In this document: positions 21,034 through 35,300 of the stretch, piece by piece
How the letters are laid out: every line of letters begins with the position of its first letter
How positions within the stretch are numbered: position 1 is the first letter of the stretch
Notes under the pieces: model-generated
Told to the model about the DNA's origin: nothing
The model's input: only the letters and a program-made list of their open reading frames with translations
Databases searched by the model: none
Assembly: GCA_002633005.1 (NCBI GenBank)
Contig: NMRA01000160.1
Coordinates: forward strand, 145,640 to 209,639
Reading direction: 5' to 3'
Origin: Phoronis australis
Lineage: Eukaryota; Phoronida; Phoronidae
DNA length: 64,000 nt
Program-made: the position numbers and the translations under genes

Positions 21034-21722
21034 CACAAGCGTCCTCAACTTCTGAACGTCCCCAATAGTTAATACACTATATATACATTATTACAAGGTA
21101 TGACACTTTGGACTAGAAATTCCACGGGTGCTTCACTTCAGCTGTCCATAGCAAACATAAATCTCAATAGATTTACACAAAACAGAGGTTCAACAAACCA
21201 TGAGGAATTGTTCTTTCTCCCAATACCATTTACGGTGTCCTGCCCCACAGAGTTTGCAAGAAATTTGCGGTCAAAGCACAAAAATCTTCCCAAAAAGCTC
21301 GTCCGTGGTCTCACAGGCAGGGTACGAAACTATCTGATGAGTTACGAATGAATGGCAATTGCCGAGTTATCGATGCTGTGACTTTCCATGATGAATCAGC
21401 CGTTCATCCGCAACTCATCGTATAATTCCGTACCCTGCGCGTGAGACCAGGAGTTGTTCCGGATGAGCTTTTTGGGAAGATTCTTGTGCTTTGACCACGA
21501 ATTTCTTGCAAACTTGGTGGAGCAGGACACTGTAAATGCTGTTGGGAGAAAGAACTATTCCACATGGTTTGTTGAACGTCTGTTTTGTGTAAAGTTATTG
21601 AGTTTTGTGTTTGCTATAGGCGGCTGAAGTGAAGCGCCTGTGGAATTTCTAGTCCGGAGTGTCATACCTTGTAGTATTATATGTAGTTTATTGGGGATGA
21701 TCAGAAGCTGAGGACTCCTGTG
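21034..21722. mobile_element. Foldback family FB-1, long copy (689 bp)
   Basis: Two arms of about 340 bp are inverted copies over nearly the full length. The arms include ACCTTGTA, GGAATTTCTAGTCC, CAAACCATG, TTTCTTGCAAA, AGCTTTTTGGGAAGATT and GTACCCTGC segments. The ends match the 100-bp copy at 7736-7836. The centre is near 21370-21390. No coding capacity; the frames found in it are artefacts of the repeat. Confidence 0.85.
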
Positions 21723-23335
21723 ATTGTGATCGGATATAGTGGACCGACTTGTAAACACAGGGACTGCATTGTTAAGTAGTTGATGAACCTGGTTCTCTGA
21801 GTCGGGGTCCTCTTTATCTGACCAGTGCCAAATATATTATAATGCTGTTTTTGCCTGCTTTGTGAAACGTGCTTCCGGTGAATCATATATGAGCCTCCGT
21901 TAGCCACTCATTAACGTAACATGCAATTGCCTATTAGCTGAATGGTTAGCATGCTTGCCGGTTAAATCGTGGTCGCTGGCTCGATTCCCAGCTATTATGA
22001 CAGCTGTTTGGCATACGGGAGCTTATCTCGATCTTTTAAGCTCACCCCTCTCTTACACAATGACCTATGTATAATAAAGAGAGTGCAACTACTTGATTTC
22101 CAGGATTTGCTCGAGGTTCTCAATCTTTGTACTGTGTTGGCGTGTCACGTACTGGCGGGGTTCGTTGAAAACCTCATGATTCTTCTGTGAGGTCGTGACA
22201 CAGTTGTTCCCGTTTTTGTTGATCTTCATTTTTATGCAGTGACATAATACTCTGGAGAGAGTGTGGTCACTTAAACCAAGAAGAAGAAGCACGTCTTGTT
22301 TTCAAAATGCAAAATGTGTGCGCATGTGTACAAAATTGCTTATATGTTATGCTTTGTAATATGGGCCAGTTGCCTTACTACATGAAATAGTGCTTGACAT
22401 TTGACATCTAGGATCACTGCTTCCTTACCCAGCTGTTGTGAAGTTTTGGTCCCGGGTGTGACGCTGTCTCATAAAGCCCCTCTAAATCACTTGCCAATGG
22501 GCATATTGCTTGTTGGCTGGTCAATCTGGGTGACCTACTCTCATGCTGGTGGCCTAGATTCGAAGCTTCACTGTTCTGCTGGTCACCGAAATAGTTATGC
22601 AATTCAAGGATTTTGTTAATGAAAGATGTAATGCGTTTGAGAGAAATCTTGATTACTGAAGTATTTGTCCGAATTCAAAGAATTTAAACATCTTCACAGT
22701 CTCTGAAGGTGTCCCTCTGTGCTCTTTGGTGTTTTGGCCAGAGTGAGTCATGTACAAGTGACATCTGAAGCAGCTTTGCTAGTCCAGTTTAAGTAGTAAG
22801 CGCTTTTTAAAAGGCCCAGTTTTAGTTTTCTTCTAAGTATCTTTGAGTGAAGTTATGATTGAACCATAAATTTGTTCTTACTTTTCACAAAGCGTTGTTT
22901 TTAAACCTTTTCTTGAGGCACTCCACATACTCTTGGTCTACCCAGCGGTTGACTAGTAATCTGATCTGATACAAACAGCTTCTATAGAAATGAAGGTAAA
23001 AAATTGCAGACTGATGGCAAATGTGCAAGATGGTCCACGAAATTGTTTCTCCAATTCGCATGCATGAATAAGATGCGAATCTCAAGTTGATGCGCCTGTT
23101 ATTCTTTTAAAATATTTCACTATTTGTCAAATATTGACTGACATTTCTGGCATCCGCTTTTCAACTCCTGGCAATGTTATCCACTTTCAAAACCATGTGG
23201 CAAATTCCTCGGACAAATTTCTAAAGTTCTATTCATTTTTCCAATTCCTGAAAATGTTGCCTTTCAGTTTATAGTTTTACGAGATGAAACATAAAACCAT
23301 ACCCCTTTTCTCACTTTTTTTGCTTTCTCTTGTAG
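21723..23335. other. Upstream of OTUD7 coding exon 1
   Basis: Contains a tRNA-like SINE head at 21930-21995. Otherwise non-coding. Since 23335 is a splice acceptor, the OTUD7 promoter and 5'UTR exon must lie further upstream; I cannot place them. Confidence 0.4.
21930..21995 (+). repeat. tRNA-derived SINE head
   Basis: TAGCTGAATGGTTAGCATGC (A box) and GGCTCGATTCC (B box) at tRNA spacing, but no acceptor stem. About 100 bp of body follow, ending near TAATAAAGAGAG at 22072. Confidence 0.6.
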
Positions 23336-26300
23336 AAAGGTGAACCTTCTGACTTAATACTTGTGGTGCCATCTACCAGTAAGGATGGACCAGAAATTAA
23401 CGGAGTTTATAGGTCTGACTGGTTCAGATCCTGGCTTAGCTAGAGATCTCCTTGGTGGTAAGTATACTTTACTTCCTGAAAGCGAATTTATTGGTTCAAG
23501 AAAATAACTACGGTTTTAAAACTTGACATGTTTCGGTGTCATTTATTAAACACCATCCTCAGAAGTAATAATACAGTGGCCACCTAGCTAGGCCCAGCAA
23601 CAAGTAATGAAGCACAGATACAGTCAGTTACAGGGAGTGACAATGAACTAGACCAACAATGACAACCTGTGGTGTGTCAGTTGCCTATTGAGATTGGGCT
23701 TGCACCAACTGATATGTAAAGCCTCACGAATTTTAAGCTCCTTTGTTGTTACTGCTTAGTCTATTATTGCAATAATAGACCAGGCAGTAACAGGTTGTCA
23801 TTGTTGGTCTAGTTCATTGTCACTCCCTGTAACTGACTGTATCTGCGCTTCATTACTTGTTGCTGGGCCTAGCTAGGTGGCCACTGTATTATGACTTCTG
23901 AGGATGGTGTTTAATAAATGACATCGAAACATGTCAAGTTTTAAAACCGTAGTTATTTTCTTGAATTTATGCTGCTACTTGCTATCATGGAGAATTTATT
24001 GGTTTGTGTAATGATGGTTTGTAAATTTTTGCTAGTTTATTATGCACACATAAAAATGGCCTCCCATCTTTCAGTCTATCGTTACTTTTGCTTGTCCATC
24101 GATTTTCTCAGAAACCCTTTACGCATAATTAAATTGGCACAGGGGTTATGTGTTGGGGATTCAATGCATCAATCAATTGTCTGATGAATTTAACTAACGT
24201 ACCCCCTGCATCCACGAAATCTTGGTTGGCTTGTCGATTTTAAGTGTTATCCAATCCATTTTAAGTGTTATCCAATCCATTTTAAGTGTTATCCAATCCA
24301 TTTTAAGTGTTATCCAATCCATTTTAAGTGTTATCCAATCCATTTTAAGTGTTATCCAATCCATTTTAAGTGTTATCCAATCCATTTTCTGCAAACCACT
24401 TTTCATCTACCCCATATCCACAAAATTGTGAGGATCTTGGCCTTTCTCATAACGGCTCAAACTTCTAGTCCTAACGTCTTGCCAATTGCCTGCAAGTTTG
24501 ACCTCCCGTCGTTAGATGAACTTCTTAAGCTTAGTTCAGTCTGAAAAGACGGCATGAATTAATTGACTCTAAAATTCTTATCCACTCTTATGAACTCACA
24601 AAGTAGGTCAATAGGACAATGCTGCAAATACTAGATTGAAAATCCGAATTGGCAAAATGGCGCATGTATGCGTTGTCTGTGACTTGGGAGTCGTTAACGA
24701 AAACGGAATCCGATCATGGTATAGAATATTACAAGAGTGATTATTCGAGACTAAAAGACCCAATTCAATCCTTGTCGTTTGCTCGCTATACACTTGGCGA
24801 AGGGCAGCTTTAAGGTAGACCCAGTGTATGCAGATGCGGAATCATTGTGTAACATAATTTGGCATAAACTTTGAATATCAAAACAGTACCATTGGTAGTC
24901 GCACTGTCCTACGAAGCAAGATACAGTACTTGTTGTTTTTACCATGAACTGGATTATTGTGCGAAGTCTGTTTGTAATAGTTACGCACAATTCTGAGTAT
25001 TGCTTACCAACCCAGACATGACACCGCCATTTTAGTTCACGAGCTGACTGCCATACGATCTTTATGTGTGATACTAGTATTTGGTTACAGAAACCTGTCG
25101 AGTGTCTCATTGACTCAGACAGTTGAACAGAACTAATTTGCATATGGCATGGGGTCAATGGACACGTATGAACAATATTTTAAAAGTGGACTATGTGTTG
25201 CGTATTTGTAAGTGGCATTGTTAAACTAGTTATTTTAAAGAAAATGTACTACACCTATGTCATGCCATAACAAAAAAGGAGAGACTTTCTTTGTCGTTTG
25301 GGAGAAAACTGAAATGACAAGCAGATGACTATGTTTTTTGAAATTTGAAACTAAAGGAAAATGTTTTGAAATCGACAGAAATTAAAAGCTTTACAAACAA
25401 ACCTTGAAAATACCCGGTGAACAGTTTGACTTTTGTTTCAGTGGCAGAGAACCACTTTGAGCAATGGAATTTAGTCTGTTTTTCATGTTCTGTGCCACTT
25501 TGAAAGTGAGGATAGTTATTTATTGGCAAACTTAGTAATTTAGAGGGCAGTCCTTTCACTGACAAATCTACGGCAGGAGATCGACCAAAATTTCCAGATA
25601 AAAACCTTCACGATACCTTCAATAGCAGTCCTTGGTCTCCCTTTCGGCCCATGTGTATGTGACTTTGCAGGGCTGAACATAATTTTCTTCAATAACTTGT
25701 CCAGTGTAACAAGTAAGTATAAAGTTTATTTATCCTGACCTACTGTCCACTGTCCTGACCAAAAACTTTATCAGGAAGCTTCAAATAGAGTTTCAAATAG
25801 ATCTTTACAATTGGGGCAAAGTTCAAGCACTTCTGTAAGGCATGTAAGGTCCGTTCTAACTTGCACAGATCTGGACCTCTGCTTTAAGAGTTCTTGCCCC
25901 GAGTCAGTTCGATCGGGTTGGCTTTGGCAACCTTGCGGACCACAATCTTATACCAGATAGTTCACATGAGTGGCAAAAGTGCAAGCGAAATGTTAGCGTT
26001 TTAACCAGAAGAGCTAGCTGACTGTAAGGTGATTATTTTAGTCAGCAGTTAGTTTGCTTTCTCACCACTCGAATCGCTTCTAAGCGAAAATTGGTGTCAA
26101 GTCACGTTTTCTCTGCCATAAATTGCTTATGTCAAAAAATTCACCAGTTTGGGACTGTAGTCTCTAAACTTTGGGACACTGAAATTCAAACCAAAATTGA
26201 ATTTTCATGATTCTGATGATCGAGGCGTGAGCATGTTTGTTGCTCACCTTATTTCTCAAATATTTAACACTTGTGTCAACAGAGTCTGACTTTTCAGTTA

Positions 26301-29300
26301 TTAAAATCGTTGAAAATAGACATTTTCATGCATCCTCATGCACAGCATGAAGGTAAATGATCATTTGTCAGTGATTTTAATTTTTGAATTTGGTACAAGC
26401 TCCAACATTGAGCAAAATAGTAACATTTTCAGTGTCCCAACCTGGAGAGTTTGTACCATAATGTGATCGTAAACAAATGTCTCCTACCCCTGCCATATAT
26501 GTGGCCTTTGAAGTAAGCAGCCTGGGTACAAAAGTGGTACTAGGGAAAATGTCAGCAGTTTTGGAGTAACTCAAAGCCCCAATAACAGGGACAATTGCAC
26601 CTGTTCACTTGACTGGTGTTTTTGCTGCTAGTGAAAGTCCAAGTGATAATGCTACCCTTTTAGTCAAGTTGTGATCGGTGTGCAACTTTGACTGCAACAT
26701 ATACAGTGTCAGAGTGTCTGTGTGTAGATCACAAAAAAGACTTAAGGCCAAAAAAATACCGGTAATTGGTTCTGCTCCCTGGCTTTTTTGAAAATCTCAT
26801 CGGTGGTGAGTCATTTTTCTTAGTTTCTCACTCTTTCGAAAAATAAAATCCAGCTGAGACGAGCAAAATTTATGCAGGAAATTGTTTACTCATTGCTTGG
26901 CAAATCACGGGTGTTTCAAACCTCGGTGATTGCAAGTCTCAAAATGAGTCGGAGTGGAGACTAGAACTGACAATGCTTTTTTGGCCTAATGTGCATTGAG
27001 CAGCAGACCTTTTAACAATCAATGCTGTGTTCAAGTTTATGATGATGAGATGATGAGATGATGATGAGATGGTGAAAGTCGGGGGGGTTTCCTTAAAGTT
27101 GTATTGGACCTTATTGACAAATTTGTGCATATTTAGCCAGGTAGCTACAAAACTATAATCTTAACCCAGTAAAAGTATGTATTTTGTGAAATTATAAACC
27201 CTGTAGACTTTGGTTTTTGACTTATTACCAGTCGGCCATTAATTGGGTTACCGTACGTGGCTAAGTCTTTTTATTAAAATTTAACAAAAAGGTGGATTTA
27301 TAGGAAGACAATGGTAACTATAACATGACCAATTTTCTTGTATAATTATGTTCACAACGAAGTCACAATAATGCTGCTACAGTTTTATCAGTTCATTTTT
27401 ATTTTATCTAACTTTTGTTTTTTCAAAAAAAATTATAAAAGTCCCATACTTTGATGACCTCGCACGCAAAAGTGGAAATTTTAAAAACACTTCCTAACAA
27501 TCTTTTGGAGAACATTGCTTAAAGCATGGTATTTCAGGGGCGGATCCAGGATTTTGAGTTTAGGGGGGACCAAGACAGAGTATTAGCCAGGATTTTGCCT
27601 GTTAAACATTTGAACCACCGAACTGCCAAATGGAATCTGGGAAATTTTAGGGGGGGGGGGGGAAGGCATGGCCCCTTTGACCCCCATCTAAATCCGCCGC
27701 TGTATTTGAAAGTTTCGTATTAATCTAATTGGCCATTTCTGAGATTTCATTTTCCAAAGTTTAGTCAAATTTGGACATTTTCTTCATAACCATAAGAGGC
27801 ACAATATTCTTTCCGTTAACTGCAAAACCTGTGTCCTGGTTAAGGTGAATATTCAAAAGTCCAGTTAAGAATATTGAATAGTGAAATGTTCTGTTTCTTT
27901 TGTGCAGGCTATTCTTTTCAGTTTTGTTGCCAAGGTGATTTAAAAGCAGACAGATTTTGTGTCAGATTTGAGTCTCTGGCATTCCCTGATATCTTGTTTA
28001 CAATTGTATTTTCCATATGTTTTCATCTTGGAAGAATATTGAATTATGCAAAAGACAGGAACCACTTATGGTATTGATTGCAGTTATGGTGTTCATACAG
28101 GTTGACCTAAAAAGTCGAGTCCAGAAAATCTTTTGAATTTTAAAAGAATTCAGTAGACCTTAACTTCAGTCTCTGTATGACCTTTCATCGAAATGTGATA
28201 GGAACGAGTCAGGTTGCATTGAAATGTAGTTTAGAATTATATTACACAATTTTTGCTGGTTCGTTTTTTGGGATCATCCTGTATCTTTGCTTAATTCTTG
28301 CTCGTCTCAGTGGAGGAAGGTTTCCTGTTAACTGGCACATGAAACTTTGAACTCTTAGATTGTCCAGAGGGAGGCTTGCGTGTAATTTGAGAAATAGATC
28401 AACTGGTAATGTGATTTTTGAGATTTTGTATTAAGTTGTGTGGGAGAACATCAATGGTGATCAATAATTATCATCGCTTGTTAAGAAGAGAGAAAGTTTG
28501 ACCAATCTCACATGCCATATGTTAGAACAACGTATGTCTAATGATTGTAACTGAAAGCTGAGCTTGTCACATTCAATGGAACTTGAAGTTGCCATATTTG
28601 ATAATTTGCAAAAGTTGAAAATTAATGCTTTTAGGGATCACTGATTGCTCGTAATTGCCCTATCGCAAGCTCCACCCCCTTGCGAATTGTCAACAAACAA
28701 ACGATAGGTTTTACCCAGCAACGTATTGTTTGTCAGGTAAATTGGTGGCGTGGACACGAAGGTGTGTCACGAGTGCTGCGTTCTGATTGGTCAGTTAAGC
28801 CGTCACTCAAAATCAGGTCAGTTGCCAAGCTGTTACGCTAGTTCAGGATATTGACCTCAAACCACTGATGCTTGGAGCCTTTTTCAAGCACTAATTTATC
28901 AGAAAAACTCGATTTTGTTACTGTGTGGATTTTCAAAAGTTAGGGAAGTGGAAATTAGCTTACTGATGCGTGCTGTTCATTGGTGATGTATTCTAGCTAG
29001 AGATGTCTCTGTTGCTTGTACAGAATTTCACGACAACAACGCATGTGGCAGGATTACACGACCATTCATCGACTACTTGCTCTTGTGACAGAACTGAGAC
29101 AAGAAAACTACTTTATGTGCAGATTTAGTGTTCCAAATGAGTAAAACGATGCACGCTAATGGCGGTTTATTTAATAAATGTGTCATGGCAGGATTCGACT
29201 GATTCACTTGGTAATGAAGGCATGTATGGTAATTCACAAGTTATTTCGCACAAGAATAATTGCCAAGAACGTTCATTTTTCCATTTTAAAAAAGCCGATC

Positions 29301-32300
29301 ACCTGTTTTTACAAATAACGGGCGTTTCAACAAATGTTATATGCCATCTACACCATACAACCCACTCTTGTAATATACTAGAGTGTACTTAATCTTTTGT
29401 GGCGAAATTTGACAAAATAGAATTTCACTTGTCGTCCATATTGTGTGCTAAATAAGTGAAGAGTTAACCTACGTGAGTTCTTGTTTGTGCAGATGCATCG
29501 AGGACATGGTCTGTCGACGATCGATCTTCTCTGAAAATTTTAGTCGCGTCGTTATGAAATTAAGTTAAATTTTTAATGAAGTTTGGTTACCCAGTTGAAA
29601 GTTTCTCTCAGAAGTTATTTCGCATTTTGTGGTGTACACTGTTCCGAGAATTTTGTACGTGGCTGAGAATTTGAGTACCATTCATTGTTGTATTGGATGG
29701 TGGTGGCTCAATGGTTGACATAACAGAGCGACCTGAATTTTGTAAATGTCAGCTGAGATTTTGGCCAATTCGGTTCATAGTCCCATGTGTGCGACTTGAG
29801 GAATCCAACTCACCTGAACGCATGTATTTTTGGTCGCAAAAGTTGTGCAACCTGGGATTTGTGTGTGCGAGCTGAGTTTCAGAATTGTGAGCGGGTTGCA
29901 AACGTCAACCTCATAATTTTCATGGAATAGGATAGAACAGTACAATTTATTTCTAATTGAAGGCCTTCGGCCCACAAAATATTTGTACATTGAGAATATT
30001 TTGCATGATAGCTGTGTCCACATAACAGTACATGCAAACTCATCATTTCATTTCTTATTTCGTAATATGCTTTTGATAATAAACTTTGTCAGGTCTTTCA
30101 GACAGTGCTCCATATTAAAGAACATTTTGTGAATCATCACTAATAATAGGTGTGTGTTTCAAGTAACTTCATCTCAGATCTGCTAAAATTGGACATCGAA
30201 ACAGAAACTGACTCACTGTTTCTACTTCTCCCTGATTGGAAATAGAACACAATCTTTGATCACAGGGTATACCATTTCGTCAGCTCAGTTCTAAATTAAG
30301 TTGACGGGTTGAACACCTTGTGTTGGCTTTGGCAAAGACTTGACCAAGTGACAAATTTCCGAGCAAGTATTTCTCACAAACCACGCTCTTACATGACTGA
30401 ACTGTAGAAATTACACTGAACTCCATGTTTCTAATAGCTTGCAATATCGTTTTTGAAAATTTACGTCTTTGAATCTGCTTGAATTCATACGTCAATATGT
30501 GTTCATCACCAACTACTAAACGACAAGTTATCAAGCATTGCTTTGGTAATCTATTAACTACTCATTTTGAATAATTTCAATAAATATATTTTCCTTGTTT
30601 TTTTTTCAATAAATATTTAATTGGCTTTCACATGTATGATAGAACTAATTCATACCGCCCACATTCACCTCGAGTTGTAACATTTGTTGTTTTTCTGACC
30701 AGAAAGCAAAAGTCATAGAATTTGTAATTTTCATAATGTGGAGGATTGTGGGTCAAAATACTGACCAAGTGACTCAATTTCCTTCATCTATAATTTCCTT
30801 TCCTTTCAGCTACTGACTGGGATGTTCAATCTGCCTTGCGCAGATACGAGTCGATCAAAGGGGGCATAGGCCCTCACAAAGGGCAACCTGTGGCGGACAG
30901 TCCTGATGGAGGACCCTTGTCACCATTGCGACCTCGGCTGCAGAAAGGTCAAGCTGTCGATGATTGTGAGTAACTGCATGGTTTTGTAACTATGCTTCCA
31001 GTTTCACTATTCAGGGTATTACAGAAATACCCTGTTTGGTTTCAACTCCAGGGGAGGACAGTAGTTTCTAAACTGAAGCTATATCCAGACATTAATCATG
31101 TCCATTGCCAAGGGTTCCTGTGCTCTTTTGTCGGGCACCACAACTTGCAGGCCGTTACTCTGTCATGGTTCAATGGGTTACTAAAACCATTAATGGAGAC
31201 CAGAGAATGGAAACCTAGCACATCCATATTGTCTAATTTTATCGTAAGACTGATTCTTTTTTACGAGGTTCTCAATTTAGAAGCTAAACAGTCGGAAAAT
31301 CTCCCGTGTTACTCCACGATATATCAATTTATTTTAACCCATGTGTTACTACTACTGTAACTGTTGTTGGTGAAATTAATTGACCGCAATTAAAAGGAAA
31401 CGTACGCAGCCTTCGCTCAAAAAAGCGTGAACTGCAACGAAAATAACCAACTCAGTTCACTTAACTTCCATGGCTAGTTACAAAGTAGAGTGAGGCCTTG
31501 CTCAAACTAGGATTCAGAGTTATAGTGAAAAACCTAGACCCTAACGGCAGCGACAGTCGTGAAACTGTGGCTACCGTGGTAATTACTCTACTCCTCCCCT
31601 ATTTGACCTTAGATCTGATTTCTTGATAAACCGGCCTCTTGACGGCAGCAGGACTTGCTTCATATATGGTGTCCAAGCTTGGCGCTCTGTTGGGACTAAA
31701 GTTTGGTTACTGTGTACTGGTATTTTTGTCACGTTAAGGATTGTGGGTCTGGAGATTTGTACCACATGTGTTGAGTTTAGGAACTCCAGTCGGGCATTTG
31801 TACGGTGAGTTTAGTGTATGCTGGTCCAAAACAGAGGCTTAGAATATCATCGCTTTGACTTTGGAGACACGACCATGCAGTTGTTTCCCTGGTTCCACTC
31901 CCTGTCATTTACTTTCCATACAATGATATGGTTGTCACTGTTGTCACATTTATGCTCAAGACAATTAAGTGTAGTTGTGTGCAGTTTCTTGTATTGTGGC
32001 CAGTTATTTATTGCTTAGTTACTGGTCTATGCATCTTATTCATTATTTACTTTGGTCTGCCTCTGTCCTCTGACCTCATGGATTTGTATTGCTACAATAC
32101 CATTGCATCCTCCACACTTGGCTCCTTGTATGGTAATTAAGGTGTTTTTACAACTTGGTTTAGGTTTCAGATGTCCTGTTGCATTGATTAAGTAGGTTTC
32201 CATGTATGAGGGATTTATCTAATAGGTTTATCTGATGTCACCACAGTTTCTATTGCTTGTCACAAATCATTACTCACTGAGCAATTGTCATTGGAGTAGA

Positions 32301-35300
32301 TATGACAATTAATCTGTGCTTACAAGCTCTTTCACACTAATGCTGATGCATGGGGAGTTGCGGCCAGTATGAAGGGTTAACTTTGGTGCTGGATCGAAGG
32401 TAACAGCGCCAGTTAACTTCGCATTAAACGGGTTGATTTAACAACGGTGCATCGATGCTGTGGTGCGGTATAATGGTCAACTTCGGTCTCATCGAAGCTT
32501 TTGCCAAGGACCACTGCTATCGCCAACAATTAAAGGGCAGTGTCATCGCCAATAGTTGTTTATATTTTGCTCAAATAATCACCTATCGAATTTAGAAAAC
32601 TATAACAGTGTTTTTGAACATTTATATCAAACAGAATTTGTTCATGTTTTTAATACTGTTTACCTTGTTTCGTTATGAACGTAGCTTTCTTTTTTACTAA
32701 ATGTTACTAAAATACATAAATGGTCACATGATCCAAGCAAAGGCAAGTTGGTAAAAAGTCAAAACTCGAATTCTACATGCTGTCTACTTTTAAAAAATAT
32801 CTACTCTTACTAAGTTAAAATCTATAGTTTTGTAAGTGTTTAGCTAAATACATAGACCTGTAGATAAGAAACTACGTAACGTTGAGGTATGTCATGTCTC
32901 ATTAATGGCAGGTGACAAAGGTGAAGCACATTTCCTTCTATTTTGGTCATTTTCCGACATGAAAACTCTTTGTGCGAGTTGTTTAAATATCTCATTGTGC
33001 AGTAGAGGTAATTTTACAACATGTTGATCTCACGAAATTTAACAAAAAAATGCTGTGAAGTCCCACAACTTAAAATCTCCATCAAAGTCACATGTGAAGT
33101 GCAGATGGCGCTGAACATCGTCCACAAGTAACCCATCGCCATTTTGTGACAATTACGCTTCATGAGAAAACATCCACCCGGTCCCGTCACTCCGTCCTAC
33201 TCGACTGTGAGCCTTCACCAGTCGAAATAAATGACTGGCCTTATTCAGTCATGGCTGACCTGCCAGAAATGATGAAAGTCGAGGATAACTATAATTAAAT
33301 TAATATAACGGTACTCCCACTGTACTGAGTGGTGACTGTAAAATTCTAGAATTTGGGACAGCTCAACATTGTTTTTTTTTCGTTTGGATATGTTCCACAT
33401 TTTAGAAGTCTGCAGTGTGGAAAACTTATTTACGGGTAAAGTCAAGATTAACACAATCATATGTTATATAGAATTGGGATATACCTGTGGTTGTTAGAGA
33501 ACAATTGAGAGAAAAGGATTTCAGTACCACACCTAAGGTGACTAGGTTCAGATTGTTTTTACCACGTCTTTCTTGCTGACAGCATGATTTAGTTATGAGC
33601 TGGATGTTAAAAATAGGCATATGCTATTGTCACTGATGGTCTTTATCTGACTTAATGCTTTATGCCAAACTTAGCTTTGACACTACCCACAGTTATGGGA
33701 CAATCGCCACTTCCTGGAATGCTTTGTCTTGAGTCTGGTATTTTCACCCAATGCTCTGCGTCCAGTCGATAGGACAAACTAATCACTATTTTGCATTATA
33801 ATTTGCCATTTGCCACTCTGATGCCAATAAAGTTGCATGTAGTGAGTTGTAATTCAGACAACAAAAAATTAAAAAGCTGAGTAAGGAGTGATAAATCGTA
33901 CTTCCCTTGTCCAACTGGGTTCAGAAGTGTGTGAGTTGGTCCTACCTTTTTAAAAATAGGAGTAACTGATGTTTGCAGTCTGTTCTGCCAACACTTTTAT
34001 ATTTTTATAAGCAGCCCAAGAACAGCCCAGCCCCAAATTGGAAGGGAGATCTGTCTCCTTGCCATGAGGAAGCTGTAATTCATTGAGGTAGTTTGTAGTT
34101 ATAGGCTGTGGTTGCTCATTTTGATCATGCATCATTCATCTGAATATCAACATTTTGCGTTTAATTGAACATTTTGCTAACTGCTCAAAAGACGCCTTTG
34201 AGAACGCTTATTTTTTAAATCGACTAATCTCCTTCAATCTGCCTTCTTGTAAGAATTCAACTTCTGAATGTGGTATGAGGACCAGGTTGGTTGTGCCTCG
34301 AGGGTTTGCCTGAAAAATACACCTGAATAGTTTCACGCGCCATGCCATAGATTATTAAATTCCTAGTATGTAATTATTTGCCTATGTTGATGCTTCAGAA
34401 GTTCTTGCCTGTCTAACACACAATCAGGCATTCAAGTGGAATTTAATTTCGTTAATTTTCTCAATGTAAATAACTGTCAACTGCTGGCTAACTGCTCCTT
34501 TGCTAGCTTGGTTTGTGTATTGTGCAAATGTCATATCAGAAGGTTGATCAGATGTGAAATTATGGAAGCTTGGTAACCAGTTTTGAAGAAAACGGAAAAA
34601 TAGCAATTTCTGCAAGTTTTGTGCGAAATACGGTTAAATCTCACCAATTTAGGACAAAGTAATTGCTAAAATTGGTCTTTTTTCAAAGGCGTCTAAAACT
34701 ACAACAAGCATTGGCGAGGTTTTACTGTAACTGAAGAATCAAAATCATTTTTTATCTTGCGGGCATACTTTGTACAGTAATTCTTAGAATTAGCACACAA
34801 TTGGCCGACAAGGGAAATTCTATTTTGTCAAAAATTTCTGAAAAAATAAAGGGAATTTTATTTATTACTTGCACGGTTTGTACTGTGTATATGTCATGAA
34901 ACAACTTGTGCTAAGTTTCCATTATTTGCAGTAGTTACTAGCCTTTAAGAACGAAAACTGACAATTTCGGCAATTATTTTTGTGCGGAGTTAGTGGAGAA
35001 TTTGTAACTGTATGATTGACTTAGTTATGGAAATGGGCCTCTCACAATCTTCTAACTCTTCTTAATTTCAATATTTATGTCTGCATTGCTACTCTCAATA
35101 TGCAACAGTAAAGCTTCCTTCGCATTCTTGATAATAGGAAACGGCTCTTTCTGAATGCTCCTGATAAAAAAATAACTTGCTGTCTTCAACTCAGTTTTCA
35201 TCATGGTATTTGACTTCCTCTATTTCGATAACAATCATATTCTACTCTGCGCTGCTGTAAGGTCTTGACCTCTTGTATAACAAATGGATACAACTAAGTT

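Noticed and set aside
21930-21995. tRNA gene
   Set aside because: A and B boxes are present but no acceptor stem pairs; better read as a SINE head. The same applies to 18581-18650 and 36780-36895.
24237-24383. Possible CRISPR array
   Set aside because: Units abut directly with no unique spacers, and the DNA is animal.
24194-24406. Open frames of repeated 7-residue units on both strands
   Set aside because: Produced by the 21-bp minisatellite; no splice sites or homology.
24751-25158. 135-codon minus-strand frame in OTUD7 intron 1
   Set aside because: No domain or splice partners recognised.
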